64,000 bases of DNA from positions 86,596,363-86,660,362 of the forward strand of contig CM061239.1 in the NCBI GenBank assembly GCA_030848705.1, in the 5' to 3' direction. A program made the translations under genes and the position numbers. The DNA is from Heracleum sosnowskyi. Lineage: Eukaryota; Streptophyta; Magnoliopsida; Apiales; Apiaceae. This document shows, piece after piece, positions 32,944-43,709 of the stretch (within the stretch, counting starts at the first letter, position 1; the number at the start of each line of letters is the position of its first letter). The notes below the pieces were generated by a model that was not told where the DNA came from, did not search any database, and saw only the letters and a program-made list of their open reading frames with translations.

Positions 32944-34100
32944 CTGCATTATGTACATTGTTTATATATTTAGTTCATATCACCTATACATCTATAATAA
33001 AATATAAATCCAAAAAAAAAAACGAAAACACACTAGATATCAACTTATCAATGCATACTATTCCTATTTTAAAACAGAGGTGAGCAGATTCTTATATTGC
33101 ATCCTGAAGATCATGTATACGTTTGTCAAGAAGGGCACACAAATTCGCTTTTACCTAAACATTTTCATAGCTCAATAGTACTTCATCCATTTCCAACGTC
33201 AACTTGACCACAAAAAGTTAACATAAACTACTAACTTGAAACAGAGGGAGTATTAAAAAGTAATTATAACTAATCGCATAATCTAATAGATTCTAAATAA
33301 CACAATAGGGCACTGTTGTTATTTTGATACAAGAGGGAGAAAAATATAATATTCGACGGAAGCTTATTATTTTATTCATTATAAGGCTCTTTATATTGAG
33401 CTCATACTAGACAAACTTGCATGATTAGTGCCACAAGATCAGCCTAATTAATTACAAATATTCTACAATCAATCAACATAAAAACAAATTCAACTATTTA
33501 ATATTTCAGTTATAATTTTAAATCAAACATTCCAACAGGTACATACAGCTCAGAATTTTAAAGTAATTATTTATTTAATTAACAATTTAACAGTACATAC
33601 AAATCAATGTGAATGTCCATCCCAGATAAGCAAACGTGCAATTTTCAAATATTGAATACATATATGATCAAATTTGAAAAACTGACCTTGTTCCGAAAAT
33701 CAACCTGATGACAAGCGGCCTTGTATAAATTATCAACCACATGTTTAAAACGAGGGTTGAGAGATGAGGATTTGTCAAGCCAAACACCATTGGCTAAGGA
33801 CAAACAAGGACCATTAGCCAACGAACCATCGACAAAAACAAGATCAACGACATGTGAATAGAGATAGTTAAGTTCATCTGTAGTTTTAGCTTTAAGAAAA
33901 GTGAGAAGTTGGTCTAGGGTTTGACCACTTGAACCAGCTGCAAGCAAGCTAAGAGCAATTTGTATGGAAATCGGAGAGAAGATTAGGTTTGATTTTTTGT
34001 CATCGTTTAAAAGAAGGTGTTTCGCTAGAGTTAATGATACGTCGGATTGGCCGTCTCGCGATTGTTTAGTGTCCTTAATGAACTCATGATCTTGAGCCAT
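32110..34100 (-). CDS. Serpin (plant LR-serpin type), two exons
   Basis: Gene model on the minus strand: exon 1 is 34100-33687 (138 codons) and exon 2 is 32943-32110 (277 codons plus TGA), giving 415 aa. The donor is gtcagt after AACAAG and the acceptor is taatgcag. Serpins are suicide inhibitors that trap a protease by inserting the cleaved reactive-centre loop into a beta sheet. Visible family signatures are NLIFSPISIQIALSLLAAGS, SLANGVWLD, VNSWVEKETNGLV, LVLANALYFKAEW, the hinge EEGTVAAAAT and the C-terminal FVADHPFLVFIRED. Length is slightly above the usual 390. No signal peptide is seen, so it is nucleocytosolic like other LR serpins. By counting from the hinge, P1 falls on Gly (QLGFS) rather than Arg, and P13 is Val instead of Glu, so the target protease is uncertain. 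A truncated second copy lies at 57291-57370. Confidence 0.92.
33687..34100 (-). CDS. Exon 1 of the serpin gene
   Basis: It starts MAQDHEFIKD and ends HQVDFRNK before the donor gtcagt. The open frame beyond it (VSFSNLI) is intron sequence. The intron is 743 bp. Confidence 0.88.
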
Positions 34101-34160
34101 TGACGTACTAACTGAAATTTTTTTCTCCTTTGGCTATAAAAAAATTAGGGTTCCCTATAC

Positions 34161-34170
34161 ATTTTTATAA
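34161..34170 (-). promoter_or_regulatory. Candidate TATA box of the serpin gene
   Basis: TTATAAAAAT on the minus strand lies 61 bp upstream of the serpin ATG, which would give a short leader of about 30-35 nt. This is position and sequence only. Confidence 0.4.
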
Positions 34171-35090
34171 GCCGGGATATTACATTAATCATGGAATTAT
34201 TTACTTTTCCGTTTGTTTACTTGTCGCTTTTAACAGTTATCCTACCCAAATATGCGGTCGTCTTAAATTTTAGACCAACTCTATTATATTAAAAAAATTT
34301 CTTATAATTACTATTTTAATCTTACTATATTAAATATGGTTAGTTAATAATTTTAATTTAAATATGTAGCAATATAAGTTTTCCACGACAAGGTGATCAA
34401 TAGGGCCGTAAATGAGTCGATACACTCATGAACAGTTCGGTGTTTGGATCGAAAAAAGTTCGATTCGAGTTCGGTTCAATTTGTAAACGAGTCAAACATG
34501 AAGATGATTTTGAGGTTTGTCACGTAAATGAGCTCAACTTGAGCATGACATGGTTCGACCCGAAAACTCGCGAACAAGTTCGATTATACAATTTGTAAAC
34601 ATGTTCATTTATGTAGTTCGTGAATCAGGTTCGTGGACAAACTCGTGAATAAGGTTAATAAATAAATTCATGTACAAATTCGATGAATATGCTCATGAAC
34701 ATATTTCATTAACATTTAAGATGAGTTCCTGAATTCACGGTAACTAGTAAATAAGTGTAAAGACTAATGTATACGAAGTGTATGTTAGTTTATTTTGTCT
34801 ATATTTTTTTGTTAAGTCTATACATTTTTTTATTATAAATAGTAAAATTATAACATATGTTACATTGTAAATTATAACATTAGTTGGCTATGTATTAACT
34901 AAATTTATCTAAATTCTATTATTTGATAAGTCTATATTAGAACCATGTCTCTAGATTTAGAGATTTTACCTGTAACAGCCCCAAATCCGGGGTCAGGGAT
35001 CTAGGGTTGTCACAATCCATGTATTCCTTGCCTTACCTGTATTACTCACACCATTCATAATTCACCTTCTCATGACCCCACAACATATGT

Positions 35091-35110
35091 CACACACACA
35101 CACACACACA
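35091..35110. repeat. (CA)n microsatellite
   Basis: Ten CA dinucleotides in a row inside the solo LTR. Confidence 0.9.
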
Positions 35111-36539
35111 AGTTAGAGTCTCAGAAACGACACAATACAACAACTGCGGAATAAATAACTTTTATTACAATACCCAAATGTCTTTTGAATCTGTCACTGA
35201 TACAATTTCTAAGTAATGTTACATTACCAACTTAGCCTTCTGATGCTCACAATCCTCTCATACCATTCATATCTATACATAAGTTGAATACCAAAAGCTG
35301 TAGCCTGATTCGATTGGTTCGTACTACTCTCGAGATCACTGCTAGAAACTGTTTACGGAAACGCCTTGCGAGGTATGTGCCTACCCATTGGCATCCTGCT
35401 TCGCTGCTATATAATATATATAAAACAATAGCAAGAGTGAGCGATAGCTCAGCAAGGTAATGAAAGTGTGGCATAATTCTGCCTTTAACTCAACCCAGAA
35501 TAAAGCGGGTATAAGACAATAATTTGTCAAAATATCTCGATACTGAAATTATATCCTTATCGGAATGTATTCCCAAAAACAGTACCATTATTGCACTTCA
35601 AATATCATTTTCATAATATTTCTGCAGACTTTTGCTATATTATGAACAAAGTTCTAGTATAATATAAAAGATGAGGTTTCAAAGTAAACCAATATAACCT
35701 TTCCAAAAATATCTGCTATGTAAGCAGAATATCAACACATAACTTAAAAGATGAAGTTATAAGGTGATTCAGTATAAACAACTCCCTTACCATAACTCAT
35801 GTTATGTAAGGTATCCACAGAGTCATAACTCATAAAATAAAAGATGAAGTTGCATGGATTTATTGTCAGTTCAATTCCAAACACTTCTCGACCCCCTGCC
35901 AACACGATTGGTTCTTCACCCCAATACATGTTGCAGGAAATATCCAAATTGGATGATGAACTAATACTGGAGTTGCTACCGCGTCCGCTGTGCCTAACCT
36001 TACTATGATCAGTAGCAGGTCGCACCGCTCAAATAGTTTTCTACATGTAGATGGAAGTATCACGACGGCCTGACATTGTCTACCGCCTTACTGTGACCTC
36101 CCGCCCATTTGGGGCAATAAAAATTTGGATGGGCCCACGCAACTTGACCACTTACACCACTCCTAGTTCAGATGAAATCCATGACTCTGAAACGTAAAGA
36201 TCGTCCTCCTTTCCCCAAGTGTAACACTTGTTGATACGACTCCACGAAGTAGTTATATCTAGGTTGGAAAGGAAGATTCTCCAATATTTCCCAAGCTATT
36301 GCTTGTTAATGGATATCGACTTGTTCCAGGAATTTACCCCTCGATTGTTGAGGTGGTAATACAATATTTGACTTGCAGCAATTACATAGCTTTGAAAAAT
36401 ATCTGTCCCCTGACAGTTTTTTGAGTTGAGAGTTTAAAAAAGAGTAGCAGTCACTTAAATCAGGTTTCCCATATTTTTGATAGTTGAGCGAGCATTTAAA
36501 TCCCCTTTAAAGGACAGATTTAAATGAAAAAACATTATT

Positions 36540-37030
36540 TTGGGAACCTCTTTTGATTTACAAATACTTAATAATATTTATTAAATAAGTAAATTTTAAA
36601 TGAATATTTGAAAATAATATTCATTAAGTAAGTAATCCTCAAATGAATATTTGAAAATAATATTCATTAAATAAATAATCCGCAAATGAATATTTGAAAA
36701 TAATATTCATTAAATAAATAATTAATCTTCAAATGAATATTCAAAAATAATATTCATTAAATAATCCTCAGATAATATTCACAATAATATTCTTCGATTA
36801 AGTAAACCTCAAATGAATATCTGAAATAACATTCCTTAATTAATAATTCTCATTTGAATATTCGAAATAATATTCATTAAATAATTAAATCTCAAATAAA
36901 TATTCAAAAGTAATATTCATTAAATAAATAATCCTTAAATGGATATTCACACTAATAATCTTTAAGTCAATATTCCTCAAATGAACATTTATAAATAACA
37001 TTCTTTAAATAAATAATTAATCCTCGAATA
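36540..37030. repeat. AT-rich tandem array of palindromic units in the solo LTR
   Basis: About ten imperfect copies of a 38-47 bp unit (aaatgaatatttgaaaataa then tattcattaaataaataatcc). Each unit contains GAATATT...AATATTC, so single strands could form hairpins. Copies degrade toward the right. Confidence 0.8.
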
Positions 37031-40007
37031 ACAGTACCCGATATCTTTATCGGAAAATAACCTTTATCATATACAAAATATAATCACTTCTGATTTTTCA
37101 AGAAAATCACACGCCCTTATCCTAGGGCAACATAAAATCCTGGCTTATAGCTGATATCCCATATCTAGCTTAGAAGCCCATACTCAAATCATTTCCAAGT
37201 AATAACCTTCGAATGAAGTAATATTCAAATAACATTCCTCAAATCATTTCCAGGTAATTAATACTTTCTAGAAATATAATTAATGTTTAATAATAGAAGT
37301 CCTCAAAATAATTAGTACACTGCCGCTGGAATCCCTCCGGGTTTCCACGGCTATCTCTATATCTCAAAATACTGACTCCCGGTCTAGAGTCGAAAACAAG
37401 AAGTATGCTCTTATCTCTAGAGCTACAAGGTATACCGGTTCATAAGTACATTATCTCAAAGCTCGTATATAAACCAAAATCAAATTCTATTTTATACAAT
37501 ATATAACATGTATCGCAAAACTGTATAACTCCACACATGGCAAAAGCAGTAATATATAATCAATGCTTCAAAGTATAGATTTAGGAAACTTGCCACAATA
37601 CTTGCAACAAAGATTTGGTATATAAATTGGGAATACACAAGTATTGACCATAGGAAAATATACATACTCTGAATCATAGAGTAAGGTTTAGTAAACTTGC
37701 CTGATGCTCAAGAAGTGATAGGGGTTCGCGACGATGCCGGACAATCTAGACAAAGTCAAAGAAAACGCACGATTAATCCCCTGGATAATCCACTTGTACT
37801 CAATGCTTAAACACGTAAGCGAAACACAACCAAGGCATTACTAGCTCGTTATAGGCTCATACTAAGTCCATGTTAATCGACAATTACTTAAGTCGTAGGT
37901 TTAGTCCGAAATCGACCCTCGAATACAAGTTATACTTAACCATTTACAACCTTGGTTTCTAAGTCATGTTCTTAGTGGTTTTCACTTGCGCAACCTCGGC
38001 TAACACATTTTTATAAAATCGGAAAATAATCTTTTGGACTCGAAACCTTCGTACAAACCTTCGTAACTGCCCTTGACACTTCAATACAAAATTCCATATT
38101 TTAAAACAACTCTTAAGGGTCTCAAACATAGCCACAAAGTTGGTACATTTCTGCAATCTCATTCCTTGAACCACTTTCACTAAAATGGTCATATCTCATA
38201 AACCGTAAATTGTAATGACATGATTCTTGCGCTCACGTAAACTAGAAACAAAGCTCTACACACTCATGTTCATAACTGAACCAAAAGAGGCAGTTAGGTT
38301 TTCTGATTCTAGGCAGTTTATAGAGTTACCGAAAATCGGGCATTACGACGGCTTAAAATCGAATAATCCTATTTTGTCACAACATAACCAAGCCACACCG
38401 GGCATACCATACATCTCCAACCTCAACAAACAACCATCATACACCTCTAAGATCAGTGGGGAGGCTCAAATCCAACACCCATCATTTTACACATTCAAAC
38501 AAATCCAAATAATCACTAAATCACTTAATCATGATCTTAACTTTACATGAACATCAAAACCACTTTAAAATTCATATAAAACTCAAAGGGGCAGAGGTTT
38601 ATACCTTCCTCCAAGCTTGCTTGCTGCTATATTCCTTATGTAACCTTAGATCCTTGCTTAATACAACCTTTGGAAGCCACAAACTCAATATCAAAAGCAA
38701 CAAAGCAAAATACAAGTTACTATTCATCATCTTCTCCAACTGTTACTCACTGAAATCGAAGGGTAAATGACAGAGGTGAGGCGATTGCTTACCATGGTTA
38801 CGTCGGGCTTCTCGAGAGCTTCGATTTGAGTGGTGGAACGCCAAAAACGGACAACGGAATCTCAAGTTATGATCATTTCTTTCTCTCCCATTTTTCTCTC
38901 TTCTTCTCTCCCGAAATTTCTCTTCCTTTTTCTTTTTCTTCTTATCTTGTTTAATTACTTGATATTTATCCAATGTGGTGAGTCATCACCCTTGGTCTCT
39001 TCTTGTCTTGACACTTGGCAAGCATGCATTGGCTTGGAATAAAGTAGCTTTTCTGGTTCGTTTAATTTCGTAGAACGCTCGCAAGGTTTCTCGAGGGTTC
39101 TATCGAGGTATTTTACCGAAATCGTTCTCGATACTTCTAATTCATTTATCAAATCCATATCCATGGAATTAATAATTTAAATCCTTAAATATCCTCAAAT
39201 AATAATTATTTAGTCCGTTTTTGGTGAAATTTCGGAGAAAACGAAAAATGCTATTTTTCCGATTCTGACAGCTTCTGCATTCTTTTATTTCCATCGTAGA
39301 TCACTAATGCGACTTTGAAAGTTTATTATATCGTCCCGCATATAGGGTGGTCTGAAAAACTTTTAAATGAAGAGTTACTATTCATCAATGGTTTTTCTAT
39401 AATACTTTGGATCAAAATCCGTTCCAATATTCCTGATCTATTTTCTCTCTACTCTTTGCACTTAGAAAACGTTCTAGTGCTTTCTCGGGCGTACGCTATC
39501 TTGTTTACAGAGTTGTCGGATGTATTCCAGATATTGATTTGGATGACATAAAAATACTTTCCTTCCCTGGAGTATTGCATTCTTATCTTCTAGATTGATT
39601 GTTCTTATTTATATGTTCAGTCCATTCTTACTATTCTCAAAATGTTTGAAAACCGAAATTCATATTCATTTCATAACTTGATTCTCAAAGTCATTGCCAC
39701 TATCCATCTTTACATCAACATATAATAAAAGTTTTAATTCTACCCAAAATCTGGGGTCTTACATTACCGCTGTTTTTTTTTATTGTAATGCATTAAAAGT
39801 TTTCTTAAAAAATATGAGGTGTTTGTGAGTAATAGCTCGTGAGACATATTCGTGAATTGTTCGCGAACATGTTCTTGAATAATATTTTTCTTAATGAGTT
39901 GATACATAAACAAAAATATTAGCTCGATAAAAGTTCGATCTCGAGTTCGAATTTGACGTATTTATAACGAGCTGATACATGAACAGTTAAGAGTTCGGCT
40001 CGGTTCG

Positions 40008-41363
40008 TGAAAGGCATATGTCTAGGCCTATTTGTAAACACCGAGGATTCTACTCAACTTTAATTAAGATGTAATAAGTAAATAATAAAAATCAAATGTC
40101 ACAGGAATCTCAGAAGGTTATATCTGTCAAAGAATGAAGATTAAAGTCATCTACAGACTTGAAGTTATTCTACACTGGAAGAAGTTCATTTATTTGATCA
40201 AGCCTCAGTGAAGTATTCAAGAAAGTGGATCTATTTAAAGTGACAGAGATTTCAGAAGTGTGACGGGAGAAAAGTACAGGTTACAGTCCTTGTTTAAATA
40301 GAAGGAGAAAAGAATCACAGCTTAAAGTTAAAGATGAAGAACAACCATTAAAGTTAGTCGCTCATGAACCAGACAGTACATGGAGTGTCAACGTCAGTCA
40401 GTGGAAGTTCGTCATCAATTTCAATGGTTCTAAGAATTAGATTAATTCTCTTTTAATTTTATTCTATAAGATATTTAATTTAATCTATGAATTAATTCTT
40501 TCAGAATTAATTCATATATTAAATTAATCAATCTAGATCTTAAGTAATTTAATGTATAAATTAATTCTCAGAATTAATTTATTTATGAAATTATTTGGGT
40601 CATTTATTTAATCAGTGAATTAATTCTAAAAGAATTAATTCATTTGTTAAATCAATTAAAAGTAGAATTTATTAAAACTGTTTTATCCTAATTCTATTTA
40701 TACTAGTAGTACTATCTATGATAGTACTACCGATAGTCCTACCAGTTCAAACTGGTAGTCCTACCGATAGTACTACAAGGCTTATTTGATAAGTACTACC
40801 GAATATTAAATGAAATGATTTCAGTTGGTTTTGGCGCGTGTAATTTCATCAGGTGACTTGTTTAAATACAAGTACTGATCAAATTGAAGAAAAAACAACA
40901 AAAATTGAAGACAGAACACAAAAAGCAAAGTTTTATCTTTCTCTCTTCTGCATTCAAGCGAACCAACTGCATAGCTGAATTAAATTCTTGTAATAAATTC
41001 TGATAAGCAAAGTTATATCCAATCCATTAGAATTTGATTACTTGTATTCATTTGGCAATCTAGCGGATCATAATCCCTAGAATTACTATCGAACTACTTT
41101 TTAGTATTCGATCTTTTTATTACAAAAATAGATAAATTCATGTCGAATTTATTCTAGATTTGTTTTAACAAGAACCTTGTAATCTGTGCACTGAATTGTA
41201 ACACCTCTTAAGTTTAATAGAGTTTCTATTTAACTTGAATATTGTTTCAGTTTTTATTCCGCACTAATTTGTTCTAAACAGTTAAATCATTTAACGAACA
41301 AATTCAATAAAACGGTATAGTTTGTATTCAACCCCCCTTCTACAAACTTATCAGGACCTAACA
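40008..41363 (+). repeat. 5' LTR of copia 2 (1356 bp)
   Basis: It begins TGAAAGGCATATG and ends GGACCTAACA. It contains an array of palindromic GAATTAATTC words (about 40432-40660) and a cluster of TAGTACTACC/TAGTCCTACC words (40708-40805). A TATA-like TTTAAATA is at 40861. The 5' LTR acts as the promoter for the genomic RNA. Confidence 0.95.
40861..40868 (+). promoter_or_regulatory. Candidate TATA box in the copia 2 LTR
   Basis: TTTAAATA lies just upstream of an A-rich stretch (40885-40930) that would be the start of the R region. The same sequence occurs in the 3' LTR. Position-based inference only. Confidence 0.35.
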
Positions 41364-41364
41364 A

Positions 41365-41378
41365 TTGGCATCAGAGCC
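41365..41378 (+). promoter_or_regulatory. Primer-binding site of copia 2
   Basis: TTGGCATCAGAGCC starts two bases after the LTR end. It is a one-base variant of the plant initiator-tRNA-Met complement. Confidence 0.82.
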
Positions 41379-41468
41379 TTTTGATTGATATACAAATCAA
41401 AGATCCAATTGTTTTGAGATTTTTCTTTTAAACTCTGATTTTTTATCTTTTCCTAAAAATCTCAAAAG

Positions 41469-43709
41469 ATGTCTACTACACAGAAAGTTGGTACTGTCAA
41501 AATCCCTATATTCAGCAAGGAGCATTATCCAATGTGGAAGAAAAAAATGCTTCTATTTCTTAAGGTTGCAAATCCTAAATACATTGATGTGCTGAAGAAC
41601 GGTCCCAAAGTCCCTATGATTATTGAGGGAGAACTCATTGAGAATAATGTTGTGACTAGGGCTGCCAGAATGTACCCTAAAGATGCCAAGGATTACACTC
41701 CTGATGAGAAAGAGGATGTTACCTTGGATTCCTGTCTTCAGTTGATCCTTATTGATTGTCTTGATCCAATCATGCATAATCATGTTCTCAACTGTGATAC
41801 TGCTAAACACATTTGGGCAACTATAGAGATAATCAATGAGGGGACAGAGGAAGTTAGGGAGAATATGCTGGAGATTCTCACCTCACAATATGAGCATTTC
41901 AGATCAAACCCTGGTGAAGGTATCTCTCAGGTTTTTGAGAGATATAACAAGTTAATCAATGATCTGAATCTCAATGGGAAGCACTACACCAACAAGGAGA
42001 TTAACAAGAAGTTCCTTCTTACACTTCCACCTCATTTGGAGCACAAAATTTCTGCCATTAGAGAAGCAAGAGATATGAATGAAATTGCTTTGGAGAGATT
42101 GTATGGTGTTCTGAAGACCTATGAGCTGGAGCAGATTCAACAAAGGGAGCTGTATGGAACTGGGAAGATTGTTGGTACCTCTACTGCATTGGCTGCTGAA
42201 GTCCCACAGAAACTGGAAGTGAAGCATGTTCAACCTTCCAGTTCTAACATGAATGTTATTGATGCTGAATATGGATTAACATCCATTGATCAATCTGGTG
42301 GGGACTTCTATTCCTTAGAAGAACTTGATCAGCTGGAGGATGGTGATTTGGCTTTGATAGTCAGAAAGTTTGGGAAGTTTAGATTCAAGAGGAATCCCAA
42401 TCTTAAGTTCAGACCCAGGTTTCAGAGAGGTGGTTCTTCATCTTCAAGTGGCACAAGGGGTGGCTACAAAACTGGAACTGTGGAAAGGAGCGCAATCAGA
42501 TGCTACAATTGCAATGAGTTGGGTCACTTTGCTACTGAATGCAGAAAGCCAAAGCAAGTGACTAGAAACACATTTGATTCTAGCAAGAAGAACAAGATTG
42601 GGAAAGCTTATGTTGCTGAAGGAAAGAGTTGGGATGACACTGACAGTGATGAGGAAGCAGGTGAGATTGGGAACCTTGCTTTAGTGGCTAAAGAGGCAAG
42701 CACTTCATCTGCACACATGTCAGAGGTAATGTTTACTGATACTGAAATGATTCGTCATCTTGGTGGCACCTTAGAATGTGCTCGCACTGAAAATGATAGA
42801 ATAATTCTTTTGAACACAAATCTTGAAAATGAGATAAAAGAATTAAAACTAGTGCATGTTAATCAGGATGAACTTGTTGAGAAAATAGCTTTTCTTGAGA
42901 ATAGGGTTAAATGTTATATTCAACTGGAAACCATTCTTAAGAAAGAGATTAGTGAGCTCAAGACTAAAGCTAATGCCTATTTTAGCTCATGTAAGACAGC
43001 TAAAGAGATTCTCAATAAGCAAGCTGTTGGTAATCATGTCAGTATAGGGTATGATTATAATGAGGCTATTGGACTTCTTGGAATTAATTCCCCTTGTAAC
43101 TTTAAATCTGAAGGGAAGGCTGTTCCATATATACTTAAGGGTATTAAAACACCCTTCTATAAGGAGTCTGAGGCAGAGCCTATGAATGAATACTCTATCA
43201 TTATTGCTGAGGAGATTCATGAAGAAGATGTTGCTTTAGAAGCTGAGCAATCCAAAAAGTGCATATCTGATATTCCAGTCAAAGTTGCTACAACTAAAAA
43301 GACTAAATCAGATATCCATAAGTTGGATCAAAACAACTGTAGAACTAACATGCCTGCTGTTAATTCTTCTCATAAAGCATGTGGTGTGAGTAATTGCATG
43401 TCTTGTGCTTTTAATGTTATGTATGCTTTCTTTAATAAAAAGCATGTATCTAGTGATAAGACTGCTCCACGTCAACATGTTAATAATAAGAAGCATGTTA
43501 AAGCAAAGACTACTAGTCCTCCTCAGACTAGAGTGGATTCATTTATCCCTAAGCCTACTCAGAAATGTGTTAAGGCTGGCTATAAATGGAAACGCTCTTA
43601 TGTGAAAGAGGTTGAAGTAGTTGTAGTTAAAAATGTTGTTTTGCCTGACAAAGGCCAATTCTTTAAGTATGCCGGACCCAATCAAGTGTGGGTTCCGAGG
43701 AAGGACTAA
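41469..43709 (+). CDS. gag: Copia 2 gag (746 aa)
   Basis: Structural polyprotein that would assemble the cytoplasmic virus-like particle. It starts MSTTQKVGTVK. The N-terminal gag domain (about residues 10-235) has EHYPMWKKKMLLFLKVANPK, DTAKHIWATIE and LLTLPPHLEHKISAI. A basic linker follows, then the CCHC zinc knuckle CYNCNELGHFATEC (Cys345, Cys348, His353, Cys358). After it come an acidic stretch, a coiled-coil-like region (about residues 435-520) and a long C-terminal tail ending NQVWVPRKD. The length exceeds most copia gags, as in Sireviruses. The stop at 43707 falls in a short overlap with pol, which is in the -1 frame. Copia 1 stops at the corresponding place. Confidence 0.93.
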   Translation: MSTTQKVGTVKIPIFSKEHYPMWKKKMLLFLKVANPKYIDVLKNGPKVPMIIEGELIENNVVTRAARMYPKDAKDYTPDEKEDVTLDSCLQLILIDCLDPIMHNHVLNCDTAKHIWATIEIINEGTEEVRENMLEILTSQYEHFRSNPGEGISQVFERYNKLINDLNLNGKHYTNKEINKKFLLTLPPHLEHKISAIREARDMNEIALERLYGVLKTYELEQIQQRELYGTGKIVGTSTALAAEVPQKLEVKHVQPSSSNMNVIDAEYGLTSIDQSGGDFYSLEELDQLEDGDLALIVRKFGKFRFKRNPNLKFRPRFQRGGSSSSSGTRGGYKTGTVERSAIRCYNCNELGHFATECRKPKQVTRNTFDSSKKNKIGKAYVAEGKSWDDTDSDEEAGEIGNLALVAKEASTSSAHMSEVMFTDTEMIRHLGGTLECARTENDRIILLNTNLENEIKELKLVHVNQDELVEKIAFLENRVKCYIQLETILKKEISELKTKANAYFSSCKTAKEILNKQAVGNHVSIGYDYNEAIGLLGINSPCNFKSEGKAVPYILKGIKTPFYKESEAEPMNEYSIIIAEEIHEEDVALEAEQSKKCISDIPVKVATTKKTKSDIHKLDQNNCRTNMPAVNSSHKACGVSNCMSCAFNVMYAFFNKKHVSSDKTAPRQHVNNKKHVKAKTTSPPQTRVDSFIPKPTQKCVKAGYKWKRSYVKEVEVVVVKNVVLPDKGQFFKYAGPNQVWVPRKD

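Larger units (their letters stand above)
34971..39763 (-). mobile_element. Solo LTR of a Ty3/gypsy element (4793 bp)
   Basis: On the plus strand it begins TGTAACAGCCCCAAATCC and ends CTGGGGTCTTACA, with perfect 5-bp flanks TTACC (34966-34970 and 39764-39768). There is no gag, pol, primer-binding site or second LTR, so this is a solo LTR left by recombination between two LTRs. The plus-strand start resembles the plus-strand start of the gypsy LTR at 4785, which suggests minus orientation. It contains a (CA) run, an AT-rich tandem array (36540-37030) and only chance ORFs. It sits inside the hAT-like element. Confidence 0.85.

Noticed and set aside
36540..37030. Centromeric satellite
   Set aside because: Only about ten degenerate copies, confined to one LTR with clear target duplications.
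43667..43709. Canonical -1 slippery heptamer at the gag-pol overlap
   Set aside because: No X XXY YYZ sequence in the gag frame lies downstream of the last pol-frame stop (TAA at 43664).
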